From contig QZLH01000307.1 of NCBI GenBank assembly GCA_003833135.1, forward strand, positions 72,960 to 94,646: DNA of 21,687 bases. The letters run 5' to 3'. The DNA is from Oehlia diaphana. Taxonomy: Eukaryota; Glomeromycota; Glomeromycetes; Glomerales; Glomeraceae. Positions 1 to 9,490 of this stretch are shown in pieces. Each line of letters starts with the position of its first letter. Position 1 is the stretch's first letter. The notes beneath the pieces were generated by a model. The model worked only from the letters and a program-made list of their open reading frames with translations. It ran no database searches and had not been told where the DNA came from. The position numbers and the translations under genes are program-made.

Positions 1-1
1 T

Positions 2-871
2 TTTCATTCAGGCAATATATTATTTTATAATGAACCATATATAAGTGATTTAGGAATGTGTCAACCAGCAAATATAAAGCAAACAGTTAAAGAAGAAGGA
101 ATTTATGGAGTATTACCATATATGGCACCAGAAGTTTTACGTGGACAACAATATACAAAAGCAGCAGATGTGTACTCATTTGGAATAATAATGAACGAAT
201 TTCTTTCTGAAGAAATTCCTTTTAATGATATTCCTCATGATGAATTTTTAGCTGTTAAAATATGTATAGGACTTAGACCAACAATTTCTAATGACATACC
301 AAAGTTACTTGCAGATTTGATAATAAAATGTTGGGATGCTGAAATAAACAATAGACCAACCACTAACGAGTTGTATCAAACACTAAATGAATGGAATGAT
401 GGAATTGAAGATATATATTATAGTGAAGATGGTGAAAATGGTGACAATAGTCAAAATAGTGAAATATATTTTCAAATAAAAGAATGTGATAAAATTAGAA
501 GAGAAAAATTCAAAAACAGGTCAAATGAAGATAAATCCAAAAGCTTTAAAACGCATCCACAAGCAATTTATACTAGTAGACTTTTAAATTTCAAAAATCT
601 TCCAAAACCAGTAAATTCTTTAGATTTATCACCTTTTCAATTTAGTTCAGGTAATTAAATTTAATTTTGTTTTATCATATAATCCATCTTACATTATTAA
701 TGTTATTTTTATTTTTTAATAGACACTAGTTATACTGCTCAATCAACATCAGCAAATCCAAGTAAGTATTCCCTTTATTATTATAATTATTTTATTTAAA
801 TTTATTAACGTTTAAATACTATAAATACATAATGTACAGTTTCAGAATGCTTAGATTGTGAAATTAAGTGA
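2..871 (+). CDS. TKL-type protein kinase, C-terminal part (5' end outside window)
   Basis: Probable serine/threonine kinase of the tyrosine-kinase-like group. The reading frame is open from base 2, so the gene begins upstream. Visible motifs in order: FHSGNIL, the end of the catalytic loop (the catalytic Asp lies just outside); SDLG in the DFG position; GVLPYMAPEVL, the activation-segment end; DVYSFGI, helix F; and KCWDAEINNRPT, the subdomain XI Arg. A polar tail follows. I infer three coding exons: 2-650, 723-761 and 840-871, with GT-AG introns at 651-722 and 762-839. Spliced, they keep frame and end in SECLDCEIK and TGA, a tail I associate with Rhizophagus kinases. Without splicing, translation would stop at 656-658. 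DLG instead of DFG is common in this fungal family and does not prove inactivity. Kinase identity is near certain; the last exon is likely but unproven. Confidence 0.88.
651..722 (+). other. Kinase intron (72 bp)
   Basis: Starts GTAATT and ends TTTAATAG. Splicing joins G at 650 to AC at 723-724, giving Asp and continuing with TSYTAQSTSANP. Retention brings in an immediate TAA. Confidence 0.78.
762..839 (+). other. Kinase intron (78 bp) with tandem acceptor
   Basis: Starts GTAAGT and ends TACAG at 839. A second acceptor, TTTCAG, lies 6 nt downstream at 845, so two in-frame products are possible: NPISECLDC or NPKCLDC. The upstream acceptor is preferred because it gives the SECLDC tail. Confidence 0.72.
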
Positions 872-1402
872 ATTAGGTAAGTTATTACTATTTGTAATTT
901 ATTAATATTCTATATCTAATTTATTATTTTTATAGAACTATGAAGATAATATTGAATGAAGTTTCTTTTTATGTGAAAGTTGAATATTAATTCGTGTATT
1001 GAAATTAATTTACTTCTATTTTTCTTTTCATTTATACTTTATAAATTTTATAATATATAGTACATATAGATTTATCAGATTTTATATTTAGTAAGAATAT
1101 TCTATATAAATAAAGATTTAAACATTTAATACAGTAAGTATATTTGCAACTGCAAAGGTTCCGCTCAATGTATCTTCATTCTCAATGATAATTATTACAA
1201 ATTCTTAGTGAAATTTCATTAGATTATATCATTTTATGGGTAATAAATGGTTTTGGTTAATACTTAAGGTAGTTAAATCAAGTTAACTAAAATTCATTTT
1301 TTTTTTTGATATGAAAAGGATTGCGATTAATCACAAATTATATAAGCGTTAATTAGTATACATGTTATTTTTTCTTCACATTTGATTTTCGCAATTACGC
1401 TA
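872..1402. other. Intergenic, kinase 3' flank
   Basis: AT-rich sequence holding the possible UTR intron at 877-935 and nothing else I can recognise. I see no coding stretch on either strand. Confidence 0.5.
877..935 (+). other. Possible 3'-UTR or ancestral coding intron of the kinase gene
   Basis: A strong donor (GTAAGT at 877) and a pyrimidine-rich acceptor ending TATAG at 935 lie just after the inferred TGA at 869-871. The intron could be in the 3' UTR, or the preceding exon may carry a 1-nt change that created the early stop. Confidence 0.4.
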
Positions 1403-1920
1403 CACAGTGAAATTTGATAAACCGGACTTCGATAAACCGGATTTGGGCCTAAACTGGATTTTTTTGCTGGAACCAAATCACATATATTAAAATAGTTCCG
1501 ATATTTCAGAGTTTACTAGTAAAAGCTCGATATTCGCTATAACGGATCAATTTTCTAACCAGCTATAGTAAAAATGATTCGATAAACCGATCACGTGATC
1601 ATTACCCAATAAAATTTAAGTAACGTGATGCGGTAAATCTTAATTTTGGCCAGAATTATAAAAGTCTTAATTCCGGCTGAAGTAATGTATTACATCATCA
1701 ATTAAAATTATTTTATATTCATTTTCATGAACTCTATGACTTAAAACTAAGATGAATAATTAAATTATGGCGTATATTAGTCTTATTAGCATGAAAATTT
1801 TTTGAAAATTCAGTATAATATATTTTCAGTATATCGAAATTTTTTCACTAAACCAGATATCCCAATAAACCGGATATTTTTAGTGGAACAAATAGATCTG
1901 GTTTATCGAATTTCACTGTG
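1403..1920. mobile_element. Tc1/mariner-pogo-like MITE (518 bp)
   Basis: Non-autonomous DNA transposon relic. The left end reads CACAGTGAAATTTGATAAAC and the inverse of the right end reads CACAGTGAAATTCGATAAAC, one difference in 20. The inverted repeats begin immediately inside TA dinucleotides at 1401-1402 and 1921-1922, fitting the TA target duplication of the superfamily. Internal copies of GATAAACCGG (near 1416, 1431, and variants near 1571 and 1865) look like subterminal transposase-binding repeats. There is no transposase reading frame. CAGTG termini plus TA suggest the pogo/Tigger branch, but the exact family is not settled. Confidence 0.85.
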
Positions 1921-1922
1921 TA

Positions 1923-2995
1923 ATTGATTTTTATTTAGCTTGTTAGTGAGCTTAGAGATAAGAATGCTGAAAAGCGTGTAATGTGTCTAGCTTTAATCAT
2001 AGCATTATTTATAATAAATTTGTTGATCATACTAACCATGAAATTCAATACTATATGTTTATTTGATGCCAAATATAAAAAAAACAATGGAAGATTTCGG
2101 TAAATGACAACCATTATGTAATCAAATTTTTCCGGACAAATGATATAGAATTGGCACATCTATAAAAAAATTTTTTTACAAAATATAAATATAATTCCAT
2201 CAAAAAATATTTGACCATAAAAAAAAAAAGATTTATTTATGAAGAAATATTGACTTCATTTTTTTTTAATGACGCTCATATAAAAAAATATTTAATAAAT
2301 ATCTCTTTTTCGAAAAAAAAAAAGAAAAAAAAGGAAAAAAAAAAATGATTAAGAAAATATATTAGTAAAATATCTATTCCTTATATAAAAAATTCATATT
2401 AATCATATCGGCTGATTGGGGAAAATTGTTTCCCTAAACTATTAATATTACGTAATCTGATTCTCTAAAAACTCAAAAAAATTTCTTTTTTTATGCGTTT
2501 AAGCCCCTTTTTACTCATGTAGAATCGCCTCTAACCCTCTTTTTATTATGTGTATTATTATGTAAATCACGTCTAACCCATTGTCCCTCTTCCTAACCCA
2601 TTGTCCCAAAAACAAGTACTATGATCCGTCAAAATATTTATATTTATAGAGTATTGATGCGAGTATATATAATAAATGTAAAGTGGTCACCAGAAGTATA
2701 TTTAATGGCGTAGTTTAATTTATTGGCTGACAATTGATATGACGTCCCTCTTACTGATCGCAAAAATATCCCCCAAAATTTTAGTGACTTCCTCTATCGG
2801 CCGGTATGTTTAAATAAATAAGATAAATAAATAAATACTATTTCAGCAAAACTCACTTTAATTTGTGTAATTCATTCAATTGTTGAATAAGAAAGTAATA
2901 ATTTTATTATAAAAGAAACTACTAGAAGAAGATAATACAACAATGAATATAAAAATAATTTCCTTTTTTCTAAAATCTATCAAATTCCGAAATAG
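1923..2995. other. Intergenic, AT-rich, no gene seen
   Basis: Contains long A tracts near 2215-2345, a short direct repeat at 2573-2607 and AAATA microsatellite sequence near 2811-2836. A 74-codon frame on the minus strand at 1935-2159 has no recognisable motif and looks like chance. Confidence 0.5.
2573..2607 (+). repeat. Two copies of CTAACCCATTGTCCC
   Basis: The 15-bp unit CTAACCCATTGTCCC occurs at 2573-2587 and 2593-2607, separated by CTCTT. A partial copy CTCTAACCCTC lies upstream near 2529. Confidence 0.85.
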
Positions 2996-3309
2996 ATTCC
3001 CGATTTTACATCTGGTGATGTAATTAGGTTTACAGGAAAATTTTTCTCAATGAGGAAGGAACTTCTTCATGATGATATTTTGGAGGTAATTTTAATTTAT
3101 TATTTATGTAAAAAAAAATAATACCCAAAGAAATAATTATTAATTCTTTTTTTAAAAAATTAAAAAATAAAAAAATAAATTAGATGACAGCTATAAATGC
3201 AGGTGATCATTTGACGATTAGTTCAATCTCTGTTTTTCTCATTGGTTACATTATAAGACAAGTACAAGATGATGATGATTTATTTAAAAGTATCGAACTT
3301 AATGTTTAA
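2996..3309 (+). pseudogene. Relic of a two-exon gene, unknown family
   Basis: Two adjacent pieces read as protein once a 98-bp GT-AG intron (3086-3183) is removed. The first, 2996-3085, starts after an in-frame TAG that could be a splice acceptor and reads IPDFTSGDVIRFTGKFF and so on, ending LHDDILE. The second, 3184-3309, continues in the same phase with MTAINAGDHLTISS and ends in TAA. The biased composition and phase agreement argue for a real former exon pair. GDVIRFTGKF resembles a lineage-specific family of Glomeromycotina hypothetical proteins that I recall only vaguely. No upstream exon with a start codon is visible and the C-terminus looks shortened, so I call it a truncated relic. 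A short live gene cannot be excluded. Confidence 0.45.
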
Positions 3310-4702
3310 AAGCACGCGGGTGAGAGAATTGATAATAAAGCAAAAAAAATCCATAAACAGATTCTTTTTTTTAATATATTCTGCATTATTACAAACAAAA
3401 ATAAATACAATAAATAACATATTAACTGAAAAAATATTAAAGGGCGTACCAACTTGATTCCTGACGCCACCCTAGTTTCGTAATATAAATTCCTAATCTT
3501 TCACACTAAATTAAATAATTTACGTTTATTTTATCAATGATTATTAAATATCAACCGCCTCCATTCAAATCATTCCACCACATTTTGCTTTTGCATTAAA
3601 ACATATTAAGGTAGATATCTAACTCTGTTCAAAAAAAAATTTTTTTAGGAGAATGAGTAAAATAAAGGATAGCCCTAAATAGATATTCAACACCATAATC
3701 ATCATTATTAAGGAAAAAGTATTAAATAGTACGTACACATGACCCGATAATAATTATGGAATAGATCAGGCGCAAACGAATCACACGTTGAAATTATTTA
3801 TACAGGTTTCATCTATTAAACATTACAGTTACACACGAATTTTTTAGTTATATAGATTTGTATTTCAACAAAATTTATAAGCTAAATATATATATATTGT
3901 CGTCATCATTCACAATTTAATTATAAAGACAAATTAAGTAAAGTCAGTCATATGACTTCGGAATGAATTTTTAAATTACTTTTTTACTCTCATCCTGATT
4001 GATATAACCTTATCAATTTAAGTATTATTTTTGAAGCTTAAAGCTTATATAACCATGAGATATTGAATTTTATAATAATTAATGATATGATCTTTATCTT
4101 TAGATTTAAAAAATAATTAATATATGTAATCTGATATATAATGATAGTTTATTTTGGTTACGGTAGAGTTATTGTTTAATCATAATTATCCACATTATCC
4201 TCATGAGATTTTTAAAAAATTTTTTTATTAAAAATCCCTATTTGTAATAATATAGTCATATTGAAACCCGCTAACTGCATTTTTCTGCACGTACATGGCG
4301 CAAAATTTCCATTTACAATGCTGGGTGAAAATCATAGATAATTTAGGAAGTTATAAATGATATAATAAATTTACGATTGAAAAAAACATAAAATAAAAAA
4401 AAAAATTGGGAATAACTTTTAATATCACTTCTTAATTATAAACATAAATATAGCACTTTAAAACAATATTAAGCCAGCTGAACTGTGTACTGCAGGATTT
4501 TCATCCCACCCGTTTTTAGAAGTGGCCGATTAATTTATGTCGATCTGTTTGCTGTCGCACTTGTTAAAAATAGGAGGGTGGCTGAAGTTTGAGTACAAAA
4601 GATGATCTTTTTAACACATAATGGTTGCCATAAATAATAATTACAATAATTATAATAACAACGAAAAATGTAAAGAATGATATCACAGTCTTAAAATAAT
4701 AA
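3310..4702. other. Intergenic, AT-rich, no gene seen
   Basis: No supported gene. A weak inverted pair (GGGTGAAAATC near 4323; GATTTTCATCCCACCC near 4495) hints at a further decayed MITE but lacks clear ends. Confidence 0.45.
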
Positions 4703-4704
4703 TA

Positions 4705-5156
4705 TTTAGGACCCCGAGCTAGTGTTCCTATCCGAGGATACCGTCATCCGTTTATCCTATCTGATCATCCGTCATTCAAAAATCTGCCAGATACCGGATA
4801 TCTCATATCCGACGGATATCCGAAGAATAATAGGATCGTATAAAAACAAATTTATGTGATATTATTGATAGACAACATCTGAATGATGCGTTATTGTCAT
4901 TATTCAATTATCCGAGAAATCCAAAAAATCCGAATTTTTTGGCGGATATACGGATAGCGGTTTAACGGATTGGAACACTACCCCGAGCAATACTGAAATA
5001 GAATAACATGGAAATCTTTCTTTTTAGATAATTTTCGATAAAGTTGGTCAGAATTTATTATTTATTTTAGTAGCTGACTGACATTATTATAATTCCGGCC
5101 CTAAAAAAAATGCGTGGATAATAATAAATTTTTGCTATATTGCACAGGGTCCTAAA
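4705..5156. mobile_element. TA-flanked MITE interrupted by a hAT-like MITE
   Basis: The left end TTTAGGACCCCGAGCAATA and the inverse of the right end TTTAGGACCCTGTGCAATA agree at 17 of 19 positions, and each is bordered by TA (4703-4704 and 5157-5158). The left repeat is continuous only if the 261-bp insert and one 8-bp duplicate are removed, leaving an element of about 183 bp. Short length, no coding and a TA flank suggest a Tc1/mariner-type MITE. Confidence 0.75.
4712..4988. mobile_element. hAT-like MITE (4720-4980) with 8-bp target duplication
   Basis: The element at 4720-4980 has ends TAGTGTTCCTATCCG and, inverted from the right, TAGTGTTCCAATCCG. It is flanked by a perfect 8-bp direct repeat, CCCCGAGC, at 4712-4719 and 4981-4988. 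An 8-bp duplication and TAGTGTTCC-like termini are typical of the hAT superfamily. The inside is crowded with ATCCG/CGGAT, as expected of subterminal transposase sites. There is no coding capacity. It sits inside the left inverted repeat of the MITE at 4705-5156, so it inserted later. Confidence 0.92.
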
Positions 5157-5204
5157 TACTTATCATGAAATCAAAAGGTTCATTTTTGCAATTATTAATG
5201 TCCT

Positions 5205-5400
5205 AAAAAAAATTCATTACAAACTATTTCTATAGTATTAATTTTGTTAATACCTTCTCTTATGCCATGGTCCAGACTTGTATCTGCTGATTCCTTTGTA
5301 GATGAAGGGATATCTATCTTTACCATCACTACTGTTCTTAGAAATTGAAGACTATGTTTGTTAATGAAACCTTGAAATTTACTTAGGCTATTATTACAAA
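5205..5400 (-). other. Possible minus-strand coding relic
   Basis: One minus-strand frame is open for about 60 codons, containing FQGFINKHSLQFLRTVVMVK followed by IDIPSSTKESADTSLDHG. Its base composition is less AT-rich than its surroundings. I do not recognise a family, there is no convincing start, and it overlaps the 5' edge of the Sel1 relic on the other strand. It may be chance. Confidence 0.2.
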
Positions 5401-5645
5401 AATAGAATTAAAATTAATATTTAATGAAAAAGTACTCGAATTATATCAAAAGGCAACAGATTTAGGAAATACCGGCGGTGGAATAAGTAACTTGATATTG
5501 TATTATTGTGAAGCAGGAAGTACAGTAGTACGGTTTATTAATCTTGCTTGAATATACGAAAATGAAAATAAAAATTAAAAAAGGTATGAATCAAGCAATT
5601 TATTATTATCACAAAGTAAAATAAAAGAACTTTTAAAGAATAAAT
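5378..5645 (+). pseudogene. Sel1-repeat pseudogene fragment (C-terminal repeats)
   Basis: Decayed copy of the Sel1 family in this window. After small frame corrections it shows LGYYYKN, then NEKVLELYQKATDLGN followed by ISNLILYYC, then NLA-stop-IYENEN, then MNQAIYYYHK and KELLK at the end. The Trp codon expected in AWIYENG is TGA here, part of the adjacent repeat is missing, and further stops and frameshifts occur at 5556-5640. The N-terminal domain and the first repeats are absent. Not translatable as a Sel1 protein. Confidence 0.82.
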
Positions 5646-6832
5646 CTTATTTTATTATTTCTAAATTAAGAGTAAAGGTTTCAACTATCCAAGATTATTC
5701 TTTATTCACTATTAATTTATTAAATAATGAATCAAGCAAAAATCTATAATAAATAACTGCAAAACTCAAATTGCTAGTGTGTAAAATACATACTATGAAA
5801 ACTATAAGAAGTATGATATTAGCTAAAATTAAATGTCTATGAATATTCAGAAGAATTTAAGATTTAATAATATCTTATACCAATTTTTTTTATTTGATTA
5901 ATGCATATATAACAATTTTATTCACAAATTTAATTTGTTTATATTTCTTTAACAAAGGATTTATAAATTATTAGGAAACGCAAAAAGAAAGAAAATTATA
6001 AATAAGGTTGTATCATAAATTTATTTTTATTTGATGTAGCACAAATTTTAATGACGCAATTCATTAATTAACAATTAATAATAATTCTAAAATAATTTTA
6101 ATTTACATTTGCAAAACTCAAATTATCACATTAATATAATATATATGTAAACATATGTATTTGAGGTTTACATTTTTTCAAAATGAATTTATTGATATTT
6201 ATTTAATAAAGCCATTGTTATTAATTCTTAAAATAAAGATTTAAGCCAACTAATTTTTTAAATAGAATTATTTTCTAAGAAATTATAATTAGTATACTGC
6301 TTTACTAAAAACTAAGAAATAATATCATACTTTATGTTAGACTAATTATTACTAATTTGGAACGACCTTATATTAAATGAGAAATAAAAGCACATGTCAT
6401 TTTTTCATAATATCTCTTCAAAGATGCATACCGTAATACAAAAAATATATGATATAGTTTCAACAATAACTTATATATGAACTATTTTTTCGCAATCCTT
6501 ATTAACCAATTTTTAATTTCGTTGAATATAATAAACGACACAAAATAATATCGAATACATGGCGGTTATTTTAAGAATTTAGACTATTAAATATCTATCT
6601 TTATTTTTGGTTTATTTTTTTAATGATACATAATAAAATTATCATACAGGTATAAAGTAGGGTTTATTTATTAGTATCTATTCTATATTAACACGTTGAG
6701 TTATATTTAATCGATTTATTCAATAATATCGACAATTTAGCAATAGATTATTTTGATTTTGCTCTTCAACACCTTTAACACATAGTCTTTAACACATAGT
6801 AAAAAGTTTCCCATATGTATACAAATATTAAT
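5646..6832. other. Intergenic, 3' flank of a Sel1 gene; no gene seen
   Basis: Strongly AT-rich with no supported coding. The 15-mer TGCAAAACTCAAATT occurs at 5758-5772 and 6110-6124. A perfect 14-bp tandem duplication lies at 6773-6800. This is the downstream region of the minus-strand Sel1 gene ending at 6833. Confidence 0.5.
6773..6800 (+). repeat. Perfect 14-bp tandem duplication
   Basis: CTTTAACACATAGT is repeated head to tail without change, about 35 bp past the stop codon of the minus-strand Sel1 gene. Confidence 0.9.
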
Positions 6833-7819
6833 TTATATTTTTAAAAGTTCTTTCAATTTATTTTGAGCAATTTCATATTCTTGTTCGGCAGATTTTTTGT
6901 ACCAATAAATTGCTTGGTTCATATCTTTAATTCCATCTCCATTTTCATATATCCAAGCAAGATTATATTGAGCTGCATCACTTCCTAAATCTGCTGCTTC
7001 TTGAAATAATTCAAATGCTTTTTGTTCATTAATTTCAGTTCCAATTCCACCATAATAACAATAGCCTAAGTTACTCATTCCAGTTGAATTTCCTAAATCT
7101 GCTGCTTTTTTATATAATTCAAATGCTTTTTGTTTATTAGCATCAGTTCCAATTCCTTCTTCATAACAACATCCTAAACTATTTATTCCATATGAATTCC
7201 CCAAATCTGCTGCTTTCTTAAATAATTCAAACGCTTTTTCATTATTAATATCAGTTCCAATCCCATTGTTATAACAATATCCTAAATTATTCATTCCACT
7301 TGCACATTCTACTTCTGCTAACTTTTTTGATAATTCAAAAGCTAAATCATAATCATTATCAATTTCTTTTCCATAAATATGCATATTAGCAAGATTTAGT
7401 TGTGCCACTCTATTTTCTAATTTTGCTGCTTTTTGATATAATTCAATTGCTTTTTGTTTGTTAGGATCAGTTCCAATTCCATTATAATTAAAATATCCAA
7501 GTAAATAAGTAGAATTTGAATTATTTTGATTATTTGAAAGCCAACTACAAATTTCTTGTGAAATTATTCTATGATTATTAACATAATCAAGTACATGCTG
7601 TTTTATAATTTCTCTATTCTTTCCTTCATTAAATTCTTTAAAAATATTATAAACCAATTCATCAACTAAAATATTTAAATCACCTTCAAAAATATATTCA
7701 TTAATATTTTTGGTTGTAGGTTTTATTTCTTTTATATTTATTTTATTAAAATTTTGAATAATTTTATTGTAAATATTTAAAGAGTCTATATTATTAAAAT
7801 TAATTTGCTTATCAGACAT
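6833..7819 (-). CDS. Sel1-repeat protein, 328 aa, six repeats
   Basis: Predicted intracellular scaffold made of Sel1-like repeats, two-helix units that bind other proteins; the partner is unknown. Residues 1-102 form the family N-terminal domain, with INEYIFEGDL near 39-48 and a VDELV helix. Six repeats of about 36 residues span roughly 103-318. Each has a LGYCYxxGIGTD turn and a KAFELYxKAADLG helix; the second is divergent (NLANMHIYGKEID) and the last ends IYWYKKSAEQ. The frame is open farther upstream, but that extension is a Lys/Phe-rich translation of a poly-A/T tract. I choose the Met of MSDKQINF because the paralogues start the same way and TTTACA precedes the ATG. No signal peptide, membrane segment or kinase domain is seen. 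Uninterrupted, no intron needed. Confidence 0.93.
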   Translation of the reverse strand: MSDKQINFNNIDSLNIYNKIIQNFNKINIKEIKPTTKNINEYIFEGDLNILVDELVYNIFKEFNEGKNREIIKQHVLDYVNNHRIISQEICSWLSNNQNNSNSTYLLGYFNYNGIGTDPNKQKAIELYQKAAKLENRVAQLNLANMHIYGKEIDNDYDLAFELSKKLAEVECASGMNNLGYCYNNGIGTDINNEKAFELFKKAADLGNSYGINSLGCCYEEGIGTDANKQKAFELYKKAADLGNSTGMSNLGYCYYGGIGTEINEQKAFELFQEAADLGSDAAQYNLAWIYENGDGIKDMNQAIYWYKKSAEQEYEIAQNKLKELLKI

Positions 7820-7934
7820 TGTAAAGTAATTTAAAAATAAAAAAAAATGAAAAAAAAGGAAAGTTGAACAACTTATGTAAGTTTTTTTTTTTTTTTTTTT
7901 TTCAAGGAACATATTTATTTAAGTGCATGGTGAT

Positions 7935-7960
7935 ACTGCAGTTTAAATTACCGCCGATCA
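7935..7960 (-). promoter_or_regulatory. Shared upstream box of the Sel1 gene starting at 7819
   Basis: On the minus strand this reads TGATCGGCGG, eight bases, then ACTGCAGT, about 115-140 bp before the ATG. The same two words precede paralogues in this window. Confidence 0.5.
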
Positions 7961-9390
7961 TTTTTTGTGTTTCCATGGTGCAGATCGCGGTCTTATTTGT
8001 TGGAATCATAGTCACAAACTGTATATTAACAAATTATTCTTTATACATTTTCATCTAATGATAGCTTTACTAATCTGCGAGCCTATTAATAGTCGACAAC
8101 GTTTTATTTAGTAAAGGCTAATGATGCAGCAATCCGATGAAATGTTGAAAGGAACGGTTATAATACTTCGTTACATTTTAATATATCATTTACGTCATAA
8201 TCTCATAAAATTATGTCTACCTGACCGGAGAATAATTATTAACCAAATTCCATAATTTAATGAGGAAATGGTTTGGCGAGTGTAATGTCATCATCGATCG
8301 AACTATGAATATATAATCATAAAATAAAATTTACTCTTAATACAGAAAATGAAATTTTTATTTCATAATTTTGAAAAAATACTTCTCATAGTCTTCCCGC
8401 CATTTATTTTTATAATCGGCTTATAATAGTTTAGGAAAATTCTGATTTTTTCTTAGAGATTTTATTTGCGATGAGCACAATGAATTGAAAACAGTGTTAA
8501 TATTAGAGTATTAAGAGGTTTTTAGATCAATTAATTTTTATATTTATTATTATAATGTTTATGTATAAATCAATAATATTAAAAATAATTGTTTACAAAC
8601 TTTTACACAAAATTATTAGTTGATAAAATTATTTAATAAATTATTGGTTAAAAAATAATTTTTTAATAAGCCGGTATCCAGGTGAAATAAATCCGGTTTC
8701 TATTCGGATCATCCGATTCGGATATTATCGCGTTTTCAAAATGATGTACGCAGTTAAATTTGAATAAAAAATGAAAACCGGTCGAAAACCGGTCGAAATA
8801 TGGACAAAAAACCAGGCGAATATTGGTATTCGAATATTTAATCACTAATAAACTGCTTAAACCATTTTGAAAACGGCGATAATATCAAGCAAATAGAAAT
8901 CCGGATAAGATTATTATAAAAAAGAAAATTCATTAACATAAATTTCCGATCTGCAGAAATTCGAGTCAAATTATATCGTCGATCAAAAATAAAAAATTAG
9001 TGTTCGATGTTACATTTACGTCTGGCATCATAAAATTTGAAGCTTTAATATTTCATTAATGATATCATAATAATGATTTTGTTAAACTAGGAAACAGAAA
9101 CCGTTATTAAGTCCGAGGTACTGATTATATATAAGATTATATTGTTGTGCATAGTCACGTGCTGGACGGACATCCAAAGACATTTGTATCACCTTGTGCT
9201 TACACTTCGGACAAAACAATAATATAATTGACAACTAGTGGTAACGTTGCTTCGCAAAGGGTACACAAATTAATATCCGATGCAGGGGAACCCAACTTGA
9301 TTAATTTTATGTAAGGTTATCTACGTACGGATTAAAGTTTATCCGAACATTCGAAAAAAAAGGATCAAAATTGATGATCAAAAAAAATAC
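7961..9390. other. Divergent intergenic region between two Sel1 genes
   Basis: Lies between the upstream boxes of the divergent Sel1 genes at 7819 (minus) and 9491 (plus). It holds the inverted-repeat element at 8691-8906 and no coding stretch I can support. Open frames at 7864-8058 and 8663-8845 are products of the promoter sequence and the inverted repeat. Confidence 0.5.
8691..8906. mobile_element. Degenerate inverted-repeat element (MITE-like)
   Basis: GATATTATCGCGTTTTCAAA, continuing to ATG at 8743, is mirrored by the inverse of 8863-8886 with a single extra C. Farther out, ATCCGGTTTCTATT at 8691-8704 matches the inverse of 8892-8906. The arms total about 40 bp around a spacer of about 120 bp. 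A small direct repeat, ACCGGTCGAAA, lies near 8777-8797. I find no clear target duplication, so the superfamily is unassigned. Confidence 0.6.
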
Positions 9391-9406
9391 TGATCTGCAC
9401 TGTAGT
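9391..9406 (+). promoter_or_regulatory. Shared upstream box of the Sel1 gene at 9491
   Basis: Reads TGATCTGCACTGTAGT, 100 bp before the ATG, followed by ACTACCATAAACAATAAATA. The two words of the family box are fused here. Confidence 0.55.
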
Positions 9407-9490
9407 ACTACCATAAACAATAAATAATGTCTTCAAAATTACACAGAACTTAATTATTGCATTTTCTTTCTTTTTTTTCTCTTTTTACAA

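Noticed and set aside
1935..2159. 74-codon minus-strand frame
   Set aside because: No motif, starts in AT-rich sequence beside a MITE, and no sign of codon bias different from noncoding sequence.
3269..3457. Small 62-residue protein
   Set aside because: It overlaps the second exon of the two-exon relic in a different frame and is Lys/Ile-rich without a motif.
4320..4510. Further MITE bounded by GGGTGAAAATC and GATTTTCATCCCACC
   Set aside because: The repeats match over only about 12-15 bp with gaps and no target duplication could be placed.
6833..7912. Longer version of the Sel1 protein starting at 7912
   Set aside because: The extra 31 residues are Lys/Phe-rich output of poly-A/T tracts and are absent from paralogues, which begin MSxKQ or MLDKQ.
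7864..8058. Plus-strand frame with a poly-Phe start
   Set aside because: It lies antisense over the promoter of the Sel1 gene starting at 7819 and arises from a T run.
9110..9240. Inverted words TCCGAGGT / CTTCGGAC and ATATTGTTGTG / AACAATAATAT
   Set aside because: The matches are short, offset from each other and do not make a consistent stem or element.
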